A stretch of 37,059 nucleotides of DNA from Alphaproteobacteria bacterium (GTDB lineage: Bacteria; Pseudomonadota; Alphaproteobacteria; Micropepsales; Micropepsaceae), in assembly GCA_015654705.1 (NCBI GenBank), contig JAATGL010000214.1, positions 1-37,059 of the forward strand, in the 5' to 3' direction. Each line of letters opens with the position of its first letter. The first letter of the stretch is position 1. Positions 1 to 9,218 of the stretch are shown here, piece by piece. Under the pieces are notes generated by a model. The model was given only the letters and a program-made list of their open reading frames with translations. It made no database searches and was not told where the DNA came from. A program made the position numbers and the translations under genes.

Positions 1-1185
1 GATGCCGTCCAGCGAGATGGTCAGCATGGCGACGAAGAAGGTGCTCATGGCGATGCCTTGCACCATCAGAGGCCAGACGAAATCCCAGAAGCCGGCGTCG
101 TTGGTGTAGCCCGCGCGCATGAAATACGAGACCGCGAAGGCGCCGAAGGCGACGGTGGCGAGGATCCGCGCATCGACCCGCGACATGAAGCGCGCCGCGA
201 TGGGCGTGAGCAGCACGGCCACCACGCCGCTGGGCGCCGCCACCAATCCCGCCCAGGTGGCCGTGTAGCCGACATTGGTCTGGAGCCAGAGCGGCAACAG
301 CAGAATGTTGGCGAAGAACACCGCATAGCCCAGGCACAACGCGATGTTTCCCAGCGCGAAATTGCGGTTGCGGAAAAGCGTGAGATCGACGACCGGATTC
401 GTCTCGGTCAGTTCCCAGATGATCCAGGCCACGCAGGAGATGGCGGCGACGATGGCGAGGATCACGATCTGCGGCGAGGAAAACCAGTCGGCGTCCTTGC
501 CGGTGTCCAACATCACCTGCAGCGAACCGACCCAGATCGCCAGCAGCGCCAGCCCCATGCGGTCGATCGGCAATTTCCGCGTCGGCGTTTCGCGGTCGGA
601 GAGATTGGTCCAGCACAGGAAGCTCGCCAGCAATCCGACCGGCACGTTGATCAGGAAGATCCAGCTCCAATGGACGTTGTCGGAGATGTAGCCGCCCATG
701 ATCGGGCCCACGATCGGCGCCACCAGCGTCGTGATCGACCAGATGCCCAAGGCGGTCGCGCGCTTTTCCGGCGGGAAGATCGCGATCAGCAGGGCCTGCG
801 AGCCGGGGATCATCGGCCCCGAAACCGCACCCTGCAGGATGCGGAACACGATCAGCGCCGGCAGGCTCCAGGCGATGCCGCAGAGAAAGGACGCGAAAGT
901 GAAGAGAAGGACGGAGAGCACGAAGGTGCGCACCACGCCGAAGCGGCCCATCAGCCAGCCGGTCAGCGGCACGGCCACGCCGTTCGACACCGCGAAGGAG
1001 GTGATGACCCAGGTGCTCTGGTCGGTGCTGGCGCCCAGATTGCCGGCGATGGTCGGCAGCGAGACGTTGGCGATGGTGGTGTCGAGCACCTGCATGAAGG
1101 TGCCGAGCGCCAACGCGATCGACGTGACCGCGAGTTGCATGCCGATCAGCGGCTTCTGCGGCGGCGCGGCGCCGGGCCCGCTCAT
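1..1185 (-). CDS. emrB: EmrB/QacA-type MFS drug transporter (DHA2), partial
   Basis: Inner-membrane proton-driven multidrug exporter of the 14-helix DHA2 family, the pump of an EmrAB-TolC-type tripartite system. The reading frame stays open from ATG at 1185 to the left edge, giving 395 codons; family members are about 500 residues, so the C-terminus is missing from the window. Visible signatures are the first-helix motif LDTTIANVSLPTIAG (about residues 26-40), the GWLMGRFG loop (about 67-74) and repeated hydrophobic helices. The start lies 3 bp after the emrA stop, so the two are translationally linked. Order marR-nodT-emrA-emrB on one strand supports a complete efflux operon. Substrate cannot be read from the sequence. 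Confidence 0.93.
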   Translation of the reverse strand, partial: MSGPGAAPPQKPLIGMQLAVTSIALALGTFMQVLDTTIANVSLPTIAGNLGASTDQSTWVITSFAVSNGVAVPLTGWLMGRFGVVRTFVLSVLLFTFASFLCGIAWSLPALIVFRILQGAVSGPMIPGSQALLIAIFPPEKRATALGIWSITTLVAPIVGPIMGGYISDNVHWSWIFLINVPVGLLASFLCWTNLSDRETPTRKLPIDRMGLALLAIWVGSLQVMLDTGKDADWFSSPQIVILAIVAAISCVAWIIWELTETNPVVDLTLFRNRNFALGNIALCLGYAVFFANILLLPLWLQTNVGYTATWAGLVAAPSGVVAVLLTPIAARFMSRVDARILATVAFGAFAVSYFMRAGYTNDAGFWDFVWPLMVQGIAMSTFFVAMLTISLDGI

Positions 1186-1188
1186 CGC

Positions 1189-2340
1189 TCAGGCGCCGTT
1201 CTGCGCGAGGATGCGCGCGATAACTTTGTCCGCTTCGGCGGCGCCGTCATCGTCCAGATTGCCGCGCATTTCCCGGAACGGTACGGTCGAGCCCGCGGTC
1301 GAGCCGGAAGTGTCGCGCACATCGGCGCTCACATCGACCGAGAAGCCCAGGCGCAGCGGGTGGTCGCGCAGTTCCTTCGGATCGAGGGCGATGCGCACCG
1401 GCGCGCGCTGCACGATCTTGATCCAGTTGCCGGACGCGTTCTGCGGCGGCAGCAGCGCGAAGGCGCTGCCGCTGCCGGCGCCGAGACCCACGATCCTGCC
1501 ATGATAGGTCACGCCGCCGCCGTAGAGATCGGCGGTCACCGTCACCGGCTGGCCGACGCGCATGTCGCGCAGCTGCCCCTCCTTGAAGTTGGCATCGACC
1601 CACACCGCGTCGAGCGGCACCACCGCCATCAGCGGCGTGCCCGGCGCGATCTGCTGGCCCAGCTGCACCGTGCGCTGTGCCACCACGCCGGCGACCGGCG
1701 CGCGAAGGCGCATATGCGCCTGCACGATGGAGGCTTGGCGAAGCGCGGCGATCGCTGCCAGCACGTCGGGATTGGTGGCGACGGAGGTGCCCTGCACCGA
1801 TGCCAGGGCCTCGCCGAGGGCGCTTTCGGTCGCCTGTACCGATGCCGCGGCCGCCGTCACGGCGTCGCGCGCATGGGCGAGTTCCTCGTGCGAGACCGCA
1901 TTGCCCGCCTCGCCGCGGCGGCTGTAGTCGCTTTTGGCCTGCGCCAGGTTCACCCGCGCCGCCGCCAGCTGCGCGCGCAATTCGCTGACCTTGGAGAATT
2001 TGCCGCGCACGGCGCGGATGCTGCGCGCCAGCTCGGCCTCCGCCGCCCGCATCGCCACATCTGCCTTGACCGGATCGAGTTCGACCAGAAGCTGGCCGCG
2101 CCGCACGCTTTGGGTGTTGTCGGCATGCAGCGCCACGACCGTGCCCGCCTCGCGGCTGGTGATCGCGACGATATCGCCGCTCACATAGGCGTCGTCGGTG
2201 CCGACGAAATGGCGCGCATAAAGCAGCCAGTAAAGGCCGTAGACCACGGCCGCGACCACGACAACGGCGCCCAGGCCGGTAAGCCAAAGCCGGCGCCTGC
2301 GGCGATTGGCTTCGGGTGCGTGTTCCGCCGCGTCAGTCAT
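1189..2340 (-). CDS. emrA: EmrA/HlyD-family membrane fusion protein
   Basis: Periplasmic adaptor joining the EmrB pump to the outer-membrane channel. The 383-residue protein has a short basic cytoplasmic tail, one membrane anchor (about residues 19-41), then the EmrA-type barrel/lipoyl segment starting FVGTDDAYVSGDIVAI and a long alanine-rich helical hairpin (about 95-215). A second half-lipoyl and barrel region follows (VAGVVAQRTVQLGQQIAPG). The ATG at 2340 was chosen because it overlaps the nodT stop by 8 bp and is preceded by a purine-rich GGGA; an in-frame ATG at 2349 is an alternative. The stop is 3 bp before emrB. Confidence 0.93.
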   Translation of the reverse strand: MTDAAEHAPEANRRRRRLWLTGLGAVVVVAAVVYGLYWLLYARHFVGTDDAYVSGDIVAITSREAGTVVALHADNTQSVRRGQLLVELDPVKADVAMRAAEAELARSIRAVRGKFSKVSELRAQLAAARVNLAQAKSDYSRRGEAGNAVSHEELAHARDAVTAAAASVQATESALGEALASVQGTSVATNPDVLAAIAALRQASIVQAHMRLRAPVAGVVAQRTVQLGQQIAPGTPLMAVVPLDAVWVDANFKEGQLRDMRVGQPVTVTADLYGGGVTYHGRIVGLGAGSGSAFALLPPQNASGNWIKIVQRAPVRIALDPKELRDHPLRLGFSVDVSADVRDTSGSTAGSTVPFREMRGNLDDDGAAEADKVIARILAQNGA

Positions 2341-3769
2341 GTGCGCCATCCCGCTTCGAATTGAGCTCGCCTGGATTCCCATTCGTCGGCGCGAAGCCGC
2401 CGCCGATCGCCATCAGCAGCGTGACCCGCGCGGATGCCGTGTCCGCGGACAGCGCCGCATCGTCGCGGCGCGCCCGGATCAGCAGATCCTCGGCATCGAA
2501 CACGTTGAGCTGGGGGCTGAGGCCGCTGCGATAGCGCCGCAGCGAGAGATCGAAACTGACCTGCGTCGCTGCGAGCGCCCGCTTTTCCTGGACAGCCCGA
2601 TTTTCCACCGCGCGCAATTCGCTGAGCGCGTCGGCAGTCTGCTTGACCGCGCCGACCACGGCCTCGTTGTAATCGGCGACCGAACGGTCCAGATCCGCCG
2701 TGGCGCCTGCGTAATTCGCGCGCAGCGTTCCGGCATCGAAGACCGGCAGATGGACGGCCGGCCCCGCGCCGTATTGCAGCGAGGAGGCGGACAGCATCGG
2801 CGCCAGCCCGATGGCCGCCCAGCCCGCCAGGCCGATCAGGTTGACATCGGGATAAAAGGCCTTGCGCGCCGCCTCGCGACCCGAAAAGGCGGCCGCAATG
2901 CGCGCCTCGGCGCCCGCGATATCGGCACGCCGCGCCAGCAGATCGGCCGGCAGTGCATCCGGGAGCGCCAGCGCCGCCCCGTTCAGACGCGGCCGCGAAA
3001 TATCGTAGGCATCGGCACCGCGCCCGATCAGCGCCGCGATCTGGTGCACCGCAAGGTCGCGGTCGGCCCTGACCCGGATCAAATCCTCCTGCGCCGTCGC
3101 AAGCAGTGCTTCCGCCTGCTTGGCCGAAGCGTCGCTGTCGAGCCCGGCGCGCACGCGGCCCGACATCAGTGAAAAGACACCCTGTCGCTGCTTCACGGCA
3201 TCGTCCGCCACGTCCCCCAGAACGTAGGCGCGCGAAAGCGCGATATAGGCCTGCGTCACCGCCCCCGCCAGCGCGAGCCTGGCCGCCGTGGCATCGAGCG
3301 CGGCAGCCTCGGCGGTGGCATGAGCCCGGTCGATCGCGGCCTGCTCCTTGCCGAAAAAGTCGAGCGACCAGGAGAAATTGGCCTGGACCGTTCCGATCCA
3401 GCGCGTCGTGCCGGCATAGGGCGGCGGATAGATGTAAGTGTTGCTGAAGCGCTCGCGCTGTTCTTCGGCGTCGAAAGTGACTTGCGGATAGGTCGCGGCG
3501 CGGCTGGCGGAAAGTTCGGCCTGCGCCTGACGCATGCGCGCCAGCGCCGAAGCGAGGCTCGGACTGCCGTCGAGCGCGCGGTCCACCAGCGCGTCGAGCT
3601 GGGGATCGCCGAACGCCTTCCACCAATCGTCCGCGACCGGCGGCGCCGCGGCCACGCCGAGGCCCAGGGTGTCAGGCTTGTGCGCGGTTTCGCGCGGCGT
3701 CGTCGAGGGCGACGAGACGCAGCCGCCGAGAACCGCCGTCAGCAGAAGGAAAGCCGGCCCGCGTCTCAT
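2333..3769 (-). CDS. NodT-family outer membrane efflux lipoprotein
   Basis: Outer-membrane channel (TolC/OprM fold) completing the Emr efflux complex. The 478-residue product starts with a lipoprotein signal, lipobox LGGC with the acylated Cys at residue 17. Two OEP repeats follow, with the usual WWKAFGDPQLDALVDRAL opening at about 55-72, the SWSLDFFGKE segment, and LPADLLARRADIAGAEARI starting the second half. Length fits the NodT/RND outer-membrane family. The ATG overlaps the marR stop (ATGA), and the stop overlaps the emrA start, so translation is probably coupled through the whole operon. Confidence 0.94.
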   Translation of the reverse strand: MRRGPAFLLLTAVLGGCVSSPSTTPRETAHKPDTLGLGVAAAPPVADDWWKAFGDPQLDALVDRALDGSPSLASALARMRQAQAELSASRAATYPQVTFDAEEQRERFSNTYIYPPPYAGTTRWIGTVQANFSWSLDFFGKEQAAIDRAHATAEAAALDATAARLALAGAVTQAYIALSRAYVLGDVADDAVKQRQGVFSLMSGRVRAGLDSDASAKQAEALLATAQEDLIRVRADRDLAVHQIAALIGRGADAYDISRPRLNGAALALPDALPADLLARRADIAGAEARIAAAFSGREAARKAFYPDVNLIGLAGWAAIGLAPMLSASSLQYGAGPAVHLPVFDAGTLRANYAGATADLDRSVADYNEAVVGAVKQTADALSELRAVENRAVQEKRALAATQVSFDLSLRRYRSGLSPQLNVFDAEDLLIRARRDDAALSADTASARVTLLMAIGGGFAPTNGNPGELNSKRDGAHD

Positions 3770-4263
3770 TCCGCCGCCCCCGCCTTTGCCACCGCGCCGC
3801 GCGGCACGACGGGTTCCGCTTCCACCCGGTCGCCGAGACGTTCGAGCATGTCGAGCAGGGTGGAAACGTCGGCGGCCGGAAAATCCGCGAGCATCTCGTT
3901 CCAGAATGCAACGATGCGAGGCGCCAGCGCCTTGGCGAGGGCCTTGCCCTGCGGCGTCAGCTTCAGATGGACCACGCGCCGGTCCGACTCGCTGCGCGAC
4001 CGCGTCACCAGGCCGCGACGTTCGAGCTGGTCGACCAGCCGCGTCGTGGCGCCGGTGTCGTGATTGAGATGGCGCGCGATCCCGGCACAGGTGTCGACCA
4101 GGCCGTCGCGCAGGCCCATGAGCGCCACCCATTGCGTGAAGGTGATCTCGGCATCGGCGAACAGCGCTTCGGCGCGCTCCTGCAGCAGGTTGTGCAGCCG
4201 CCGCACCATGTAGCCCGGCGAGCGCTGCGCGTAGAGTATTTCGAGCTGAAAAGGCTTGCTCAC
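3766..4263 (-). CDS. MarR-family transcriptional regulator
   Basis: Winged-helix dimeric regulator, most likely the ligand-responsive repressor of its own efflux operon (inference from position as first gene). The 165-residue protein has the MarR core: the FTQWVALMGLRDG helix, a recognition helix around HDTGATTRLVDQLERRGLV and the wing SESDRRVVHLKLTPQG, which is the family's DxRxxxLxLTxxG signature. The start is a GTG at 4263; no good upstream ATG exists and the N-terminus SKPFQLE-LYAQRSPGY fits the family. The stop overlaps the next start. A sigma70-like promoter with an embedded inverted repeat lies directly upstream. Confidence 0.92.
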   Translation of the reverse strand: MSKPFQLEILYAQRSPGYMVRRLHNLLQERAEALFADAEITFTQWVALMGLRDGLVDTCAGIARHLNHDTGATTRLVDQLERRGLVTRSRSESDRRVVHLKLTPQGKALAKALAPRIVAFWNEMLADFPAADVSTLLDMLERLGDRVEAEPVVPRGAVAKAGAAE

Positions 4264-4290
4264 CGCCCGCCCCTCTTATCCACTGCTGAG

Positions 4291-4318
4291 ACAATATCTG
4301 CCCAGGCAGCGATGTCAA
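4291..4318 (-). promoter_or_regulatory. marR-efflux operon promoter with palindromic operator
   Basis: On the minus strand a -35 TTGACA (4313-4318) and -10 TATTGT (4291-4296) are separated by 16 bp. The spacer contains the inverted repeat CTGCC-N2-GGCAG (4298-4309), flanked by GACA and TGTC. A repressor bound there would cover the whole promoter, the usual geometry of MarR autorepression. The operator assignment is an inference from position and symmetry. Confidence 0.65.
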
Positions 4319-4434
4319 CTGCAACGGCGCCGGTTTCCGTGGGGCGGCAACGGTTCCTTTATCTCTTCGAAACCTGTGGTTCTTAATCTTCCCTGGGCGT
4401 CCGCCTGCGTGGCGCGAAGTTGCAGGGCTCGCCG

Positions 4435-5193
4435 ATGCGCCAAGACGAATGTCCCGCCGCTCTCGAGATCAAGGGCCTCCGGAAGCGCTTCGAGCGGCCG
4501 GCGGTGGATGGCCTGGACCTCCATGTCCGGCCGGGCGAGTTCTACATGCTCCTTGGCCCCAACGGCGCGGGCAAGACTACGACGCTTCGGATGGTGAGCG
4601 GATTGCTGCGGCCCGACGAAGGCACCATAGCGGTGTTCGGCATCGATGCGCTCGCCGATCCCATCGCCGCCAAGCAGATCACGGGCTGGCTGTCGGACGA
4701 GCCGATGATCTACGACAAGCTGACGCCGCTCGAATATCTCGAATTCGTCGCCGGGCTCTGGAATGTCGAAACCGCCGTCGCCGACGCCCGCGCCCGCGAT
4801 CTCCTGCAATGGCTGGGACTCGAAAAGCACGCGGATGAGCGCTGCGAGCAGTTCTCGCGCGGCATGCGCCAGAAGGTGGCGCTGGCCGGGGCGCTGGTGC
4901 ATGAGCCCAGGCTCATCATTCTCGACGAGCCACTGACCGGCCTGGATGCCGGCAGCGCGCGTCTGGTCAAGAACGTGCTGGCGGCGCGCGTCCGCGCGGG
5001 CGGCACCGTCATCATGACGACGCACATCCTGGAGATCGCGGAACGCATGGCCGACCGCATCGGCGTGATCGCCGGCGGGCGGCTGATCGCGGAAGGGACG
5101 CTGGACGAACTGCGCGGCCGCATCGGCAGCGGCGACGCGAGCCTCGAGGACATGTTCCTCGCCATCGTCGAGCAGGATCTCACGGCTGCATGA
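4435..5193 (+). CDS. ABC transporter ATP-binding protein (ABC-2 exporter type)
   Basis: ATPase subunit of an exporter, working with the membrane protein encoded directly downstream. The 252-residue protein (ATG at 4435; a TTG at 4420 is in frame but less likely) shows Walker A GPNGAGKTT, the Q-loop region, a variant ABC signature FSRGMRQK in place of LSGGQ, Walker B LIILDEPLTGLD and the H-loop TTH. The C-terminal domain is short, as in NatA/CcmA-like exporters. Its stop overlaps the permease start (ATGA). The pair is divergent from marR, and the shared 171-bp intergenic region could let MarR influence both. Substrate unknown. Confidence 0.92.
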   Translation: MRQDECPAALEIKGLRKRFERPAVDGLDLHVRPGEFYMLLGPNGAGKTTTLRMVSGLLRPDEGTIAVFGIDALADPIAAKQITGWLSDEPMIYDKLTPLEYLEFVAGLWNVETAVADARARDLLQWLGLEKHADERCEQFSRGMRQKVALAGALVHEPRLIILDEPLTGLDAGSARLVKNVLAARVRAGGTVIMTTHILEIAERMADRIGVIAGGRLIAEGTLDELRGRIGSGDASLEDMFLAIVEQDLTAA

Positions 5194-6722
5194 GCACGGC
5201 GGGATCGCTCACCTGGTTCGCGCAGCATGAGTCGCGGCTCGCCTGGCGCGACATGCTGTCGATGCTGGCAGCCGGACGGCGCGGACGCGAACGCCAGATC
5301 GCGGTCGGCGTCGCTGTCTTCGCAGGGTTCATGCATGTGGTGGCGTTCTTCGCCCTGGGCGGGGCTGGAAGGCTGGGGCTCCATCCCGATCTGCCGACCT
5401 TGCTGACCATCACGGCCGGCGCGCTTCTGTCCGGCTCGGCCATGCTGTCCCAGGCGATGGAGAGCGTGACGCGCACCTTCTACACGCGGTCCGACCTCGA
5501 ACTGATCCTGAGTTCGCCGACGCGGGCGCGAAGGCTTTTTGCCGTGCGCATCGGCGCGATCGCCGCGACCGTGAGCCTGATGTCCCTGCTTCTGCTCGGC
5601 CCGTTCATCGACGTGCTGGCGTGGCGGGGCGGTTTGCGCTGGCTCGGCGGTTACGGCCTGATCGTCGCGGTTTCGCTGGTAGCGACCGCGCTGGCAGTGA
5701 TCCTCACGACGTCCCTGTTTCAGACGATCGGGCCGAAGCAGACGCGTCTGGCGGCCCAGATCGCCGCCGCCCTGATCGGCGGGCTGTTCGTGATCGGACT
5801 GCAGATGGCGGCGATGTTCTCGACCGGCACGCTATCGCGCCTCGCCTTCCTGCGCTCGCACTATGTCCTGGCGCATGTGCCCGACATCCATAGCGCGGTG
5901 TGGTGGCCGGCCCGTGCCGCGCTCGGCGATGCAGGGTCCCTTGTAGCAGTTCTCGCGGTGAGCCTGCTGCTGTTCCTCGCGGTCACCGCGCTTTATGCGC
6001 CGCGCTTCGCCAATTATGCCGTCGCGGCCTCCGGCGTCTCGCACGGCTCCGCGCGCCGCCGCCGCGGCAGCCACACCCTGCGCGTCCGAACGGCGGCGGC
6101 AACGATGCGCCACAAGGAGATTCTCCTCCTGATCCGCGATCCTTGGCTGATGTCGCAGTCGCTGATGCAGCTGCTCTATCTTCTGCCGCCGGCCGCGCTG
6201 CTGTGGCGCAGCTTTGCTTTCGGCGGACATGCCGCGGTCGTCATCGTGCCCGTGCTGATCATGGCGGCCGGCCAGCTTGCCGGCGGCCTTGCATGGCTGA
6301 CGATCTCCGGCGAGGACGCGGCTGATTTGGTGTTGACGGCGCCGATCGCGCAATCGCGCCTGCTGCGCGCCAAGATCGAGGCGGTGCTGGAATGCATTGC
6401 CATCATGTTGGGACCGTTCGTCCTGGGCCTCCTGCTGTTCTCCCCCGCCCTCGCGTTGATCGCGGCCTGCGGCATCGTCGCATCCGCGGCATCGGCGGCG
6501 ACGATACAGCTATGGTTCCGCGCCCAGGCCAAGCGAAGCCAGTTCCGCCGCCGCCACACCGCATCGCGCATCGCGACCTTCTCGGAAGCGTTCACCTCGA
6601 TCGCCTGGGCGGCAACGGGTGCCGTCGCGGCGGCGGGTAGCTGGCTGGCGGCCATCGTCGCCTTGATCGCCATCGCAATCCTGGCCGGCGTGCGGCTTTT
6701 TAGTCCCGCGCGCGCGCGATAA
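5190..6722 (+). CDS. ABC-2-type exporter permease
   Basis: Integral membrane partner of the preceding ATPase, 510 residues with about twelve hydrophobic stretches. I recognise it by its context and by an internal duplication: DLELILSSPTRARRLFAVRIGA (near residue 102) and ADLVLTAPIAQSRLLRAKIEAV (near 375) are two copies of the cytosolic motif D-L-x-L-x-x-x-P-x-x-x-x-R-L-x-x-x-K/R seen in fused two-half export permeases of the YhaP/ABC-2 kind. The start overlaps the ATPase stop. No TMD-ABC fusion and no signal peptide. The transported compound cannot be inferred. Confidence 0.82.
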   Translation: MSTAGSLTWFAQHESRLAWRDMLSMLAAGRRGRERQIAVGVAVFAGFMHVVAFFALGGAGRLGLHPDLPTLLTITAGALLSGSAMLSQAMESVTRTFYTRSDLELILSSPTRARRLFAVRIGAIAATVSLMSLLLLGPFIDVLAWRGGLRWLGGYGLIVAVSLVATALAVILTTSLFQTIGPKQTRLAAQIAAALIGGLFVIGLQMAAMFSTGTLSRLAFLRSHYVLAHVPDIHSAVWWPARAALGDAGSLVAVLAVSLLLFLAVTALYAPRFANYAVAASGVSHGSARRRRGSHTLRVRTAAATMRHKEILLLIRDPWLMSQSLMQLLYLLPPAALLWRSFAFGGHAAVVIVPVLIMAAGQLAGGLAWLTISGEDAADLVLTAPIAQSRLLRAKIEAVLECIAIMLGPFVLGLLLFSPALALIAACGIVASAASAATIQLWFRAQAKRSQFRRRHTASRIATFSEAFTSIAWAATGAVAAAGSWLAAIVALIAIAILAGVRLFSPARAR

Positions 6723-6858
6723 CCGGACGCAACGGCCTTTCCTCGTCATTCCGCGCCGAGACCGCTTCACGAAAGGCGCATTCTGGACGCCAATTTATTG
6801 CATGTCGCGTCATCGACAACGGTCGATGCGCCGGCGGGAGATCTGGACGATCAACGTA

Positions 6859-6883
6859 GATCCGGCAGCGCGGGTGCCGGATC
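6859..6883. other. Inverted repeat in convergent intergenic region
   Basis: The 258-bp space between the permease stop (6722) and the dioxygenase stop (6981) has no credible gene. It contains a perfect 8-bp inverted repeat GATCCGGC / GCCGGATC with a 9-base loop. No T-run follows on either strand, so a classical intrinsic terminator is not supported; a hairpin that slows convergent transcription is possible. Confidence 0.35.
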
Positions 6884-6980
6884 GCCGGCGTCCGAGCCCA
6901 GGCGATCACAGATACCGATCCTTGTTGGATCAGCATGAACGATAACCAACTATTAAGATGGCGGTGGTCGCGTGCTTTTC

Positions 6981-7889
6981 TCAGGCCACGCCCGAGGCGC
7001 GGAAAAGCTCGCCGAACGGGTCGTCCTTGACGAGAGGCGCCGCGCCTTCGCGCACGGTCGTGCGGCGCATGTCGCGCCGATAGGCGAGTTCGTCGAAATT
7101 GCCGCCGCGATGCATGCTGCACAGATTGTCCCAGACGACCAGATCGCCGACACCATATTTGACGCTGAAGACAAATCTCGGCTGCGTCGCGAATGCGATG
7201 AGCTCGGCGAGGAGCGCGCGGCCCTCCTCCGTCGGAAGTTCCGGGATGCTGCGGGCGTGCGCGGCGACGTAAAGCGCCTTGCGTCCCGACCCGCTATGGA
7301 CATGGACAAGGGGGTGACGTGCGCTCGGCCGCGTCGAAATTTCCTCTTCGCTCAGCGGAAATCCGGCCATCTTGCGGGACCACCACAGCGAATGCTCGGC
7401 CGTGAGGTTCCCGATCCTGTCCTTCATCGCCTGGGGAAGCTCTTCATAGGCGCTGCGGGTGTCGGCGAACCAGGTCTCGCCGCCTTCGGGCGGCACTTCA
7501 TGCGCCAGCAGCAGCGAATAGGCGGAGCGCAGCGCAATGAAGGAGGAATCGGTGTGCCACAACCGGTCGCCCTTCTTGTGCAGCCGGATGAGTTCGTCCT
7601 GGATGATATTTCCCTCTGCGTCGAGATTTCCAGCATCGAACAGTTCCGGATGGGCGTGGCGCGGCCGGCGGTCCTTTATCCGGGGCGCCGTCTCCAAATG
7701 GCCGAAGATCCGGCTGAACGCGATGTGGCCCTCGTCGTCGAGACCGGTGTTGCGATAGACCGTGACGCCATACTTGTCCTGGGCGGCGATGATCTCGTCG
7801 CGCACATCAGGCGGGATCGGTGCGGTGAGATCTACCCCCGATATTTCCGCGCCAAAGCGCGGCAGGATCGGCTTGATGGTCAGCGGCAT
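6981..7889 (-). CDS. TauD/TfdA-family Fe(II)/2-oxoglutarate dioxygenase
   Basis: Non-heme iron oxygenase that couples 2-oxoglutarate decarboxylation to substrate hydroxylation, often cleaving ether or sulfonate bonds (family knowledge). The 302-residue protein keeps the iron triad: H112 and D114 in WHTDSS and H260 in MHRGGNFDE. The arginine-rich RRDMRRTTV after it supplies the 2-oxoglutarate carboxylate contact. The N-terminus (GAEISGVDLTAPIP) and overall length match TfdA, the 2,4-dichlorophenoxyacetate dioxygenase group, more than TauD. It is the last gene of a leftward cluster with amidohydrolase and aldehyde dehydrogenase, suggesting O-dealkylation or hydroxylation of an aromatic acid; substrate unproven. 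Confidence 0.9.
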   Translation of the reverse strand: MPLTIKPILPRFGAEISGVDLTAPIPPDVRDEIIAAQDKYGVTVYRNTGLDDEGHIAFSRIFGHLETAPRIKDRRPRHAHPELFDAGNLDAEGNIIQDELIRLHKKGDRLWHTDSSFIALRSAYSLLLAHEVPPEGGETWFADTRSAYEELPQAMKDRIGNLTAEHSLWWSRKMAGFPLSEEEISTRPSARHPLVHVHSGSGRKALYVAAHARSIPELPTEEGRALLAELIAFATQPRFVFSVKYGVGDLVVWDNLCSMHRGGNFDELAYRRDMRRTTVREGAAPLVKDDPFGELFRASGVA

Positions 7890-7958
7890 GGCAACTCTCC
7901 GGCCTCTTTCGAAGGCCCATGATGTTATCGCCCTCGCGCATCCTCTCGCAGGCGATTT

Positions 7959-9101
7959 TTACAGCGTGATCCCGTAGAGCTTCGCGGCATTGCTGCTCGT
8001 CAGTTTGCGAACGGTTTCCGGCGGCAGATGGCCCATGGTTTCCTGCGCGATCGCGCGGGAGTTCGGCCAGATGCTGTCGGGATGCGGATAATCCGTCGCC
8101 CACAGAAGATTGTCTTCGCCGTAGAATTCGATGAGGCGCATGCCGACCGGGCTTTGCTGGAAAGTGGCGAAGACCTGCCGCTTGAAAAGCTCGGACGGCT
8201 TGAGCGCATGATGAATGCCGCCCTTGTCATCCCAATATTCCTTCGCTTCCCACAGCCGCCAGTGGCGGTAATCGAGTTCCTCGATCACCCAGGGAAGCCA
8301 GCCGACGCCGGATTCGGCGATGACGATCTTCAATTTCGGATGGCGTTCGAGGATGCGCCAGGCGAACAGGTCGACGAACGGGTCGAGGAATTGTTCGACG
8401 AAGGATTTGGCATGGAGGAACGTCGCGCCGGGGCTTCCGCGCAGCGGATCGAACGCCGCGCCGGCGGAGGCGAACACGGTCACATGGAACGACAGGATGA
8501 TGCCGGTTTCCTCGAGCGCGGTGAACAGCGGTTCCCAGCGCGGGTCGCTGATCTTGGGCTCGGCCACGTCGATCTGCAGGTTGGCCTGGCGGAAGCAGCC
8601 CATCTTGGCGAGGCGCAGCAGTTCCGCAGTGGCGGCTTCCGGAAACGGCGGCAGCATGGGGACGCCGATCAGCCGGTCCGGTGCGACGCTGCAGAATTCG
8701 GCGAGCCAGTCATTGTAGGCGCGATAACAGGCGTCACGCAGCTTCTCGTCGTCGAGCTTGATCGAGGTCACCGGCCCGAAGATCACATGGGCATAGACGC
8801 CGTCGCGATCCATGTCCGCCAGCCGGAGGCGCGCCACGCCGGGCCGCCGCTCCGTCTGGTCGACGATGCCGCCGCGATCGAGCGCGGTGAAGATCGGCTT
8901 CGGCTTGTTCGAGGGCATGGCGGCGCCCGACCATCCGCCCCAAACCTGGTCTTCGCAGACCCAGACGGCGCGGCCGTCCCGGGTTTCGATATGCGGAGCG
9001 CGCGAGGCGAGATCGACCGGCAACCCCTGCGTCCACAAATCCGCCGGCAGGTTGTTGAGGTCGAGATGGTCGTCGCAGGAGATGAGCTTGTAGTCGAGCA
9101 T
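7959..9101 (-). CDS. Amidohydrolase-2 family metal-dependent hydrolase/decarboxylase
   Basis: TIM-barrel enzyme of PF04909, the family that includes ACMSD, LigW, gamma-resorcylate decarboxylase and LigJ. The 380-residue protein starts with CDDHLDL (H12) in place of the usual HxH, then has H206 in LSFHVTV, an ESGVGW segment (E263) where ACMSD has a histidine, and ATDYPHPDS with the catalytic Asp D337. ATG at 9101 was chosen because the family N-terminus is right at MLDYKLISCDDH; the frame extends 20 codons further upstream without family-like sequence. Hydrolysis, decarboxylation or hydration cannot be told apart from sequence. It lies between aldehyde dehydrogenase and TfdA-like genes. Confidence 0.87.
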   Translation of the reverse strand: MLDYKLISCDDHLDLNNLPADLWTQGLPVDLASRAPHIETRDGRAVWVCEDQVWGGWSGAAMPSNKPKPIFTALDRGGIVDQTERRPGVARLRLADMDRDGVYAHVIFGPVTSIKLDDEKLRDACYRAYNDWLAEFCSVAPDRLIGVPMLPPFPEAATAELLRLAKMGCFRQANLQIDVAEPKISDPRWEPLFTALEETGIILSFHVTVFASAGAAFDPLRGSPGATFLHAKSFVEQFLDPFVDLFAWRILERHPKLKIVIAESGVGWLPWVIEELDYRHWRLWEAKEYWDDKGGIHHALKPSELFKRQVFATFQQSPVGMRLIEFYGEDNLLWATDYPHPDSIWPNSRAIAQETMGHLPPETVRKLTSSNAAKLYGITL

Positions 9102-9218
9102 GTTGCCAAGTGCCCTTTTTCGTTCAGTGCCGGCCGCAAACCAAGATTGCGCCGGCCTCAAGCATTATAACGCGCGTCCCACATCTCTTGCCAACGCATC
9201 GGCCGCGATTTGCCGCGG

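Noticed and set aside
58-2364. Very long plus-strand open frame (768 codons) opposite emrA and emrB
   Set aside because: Its translation is rich in Arg, His, Asp and Gln with no domain, while the minus strand encodes recognisable emrA and emrB. It is a GC-rich antisense shadow.
6859-6883. Intrinsic terminator between convergent permease and dioxygenase genes
   Set aside because: The hairpin is good but no T-run follows on either strand.
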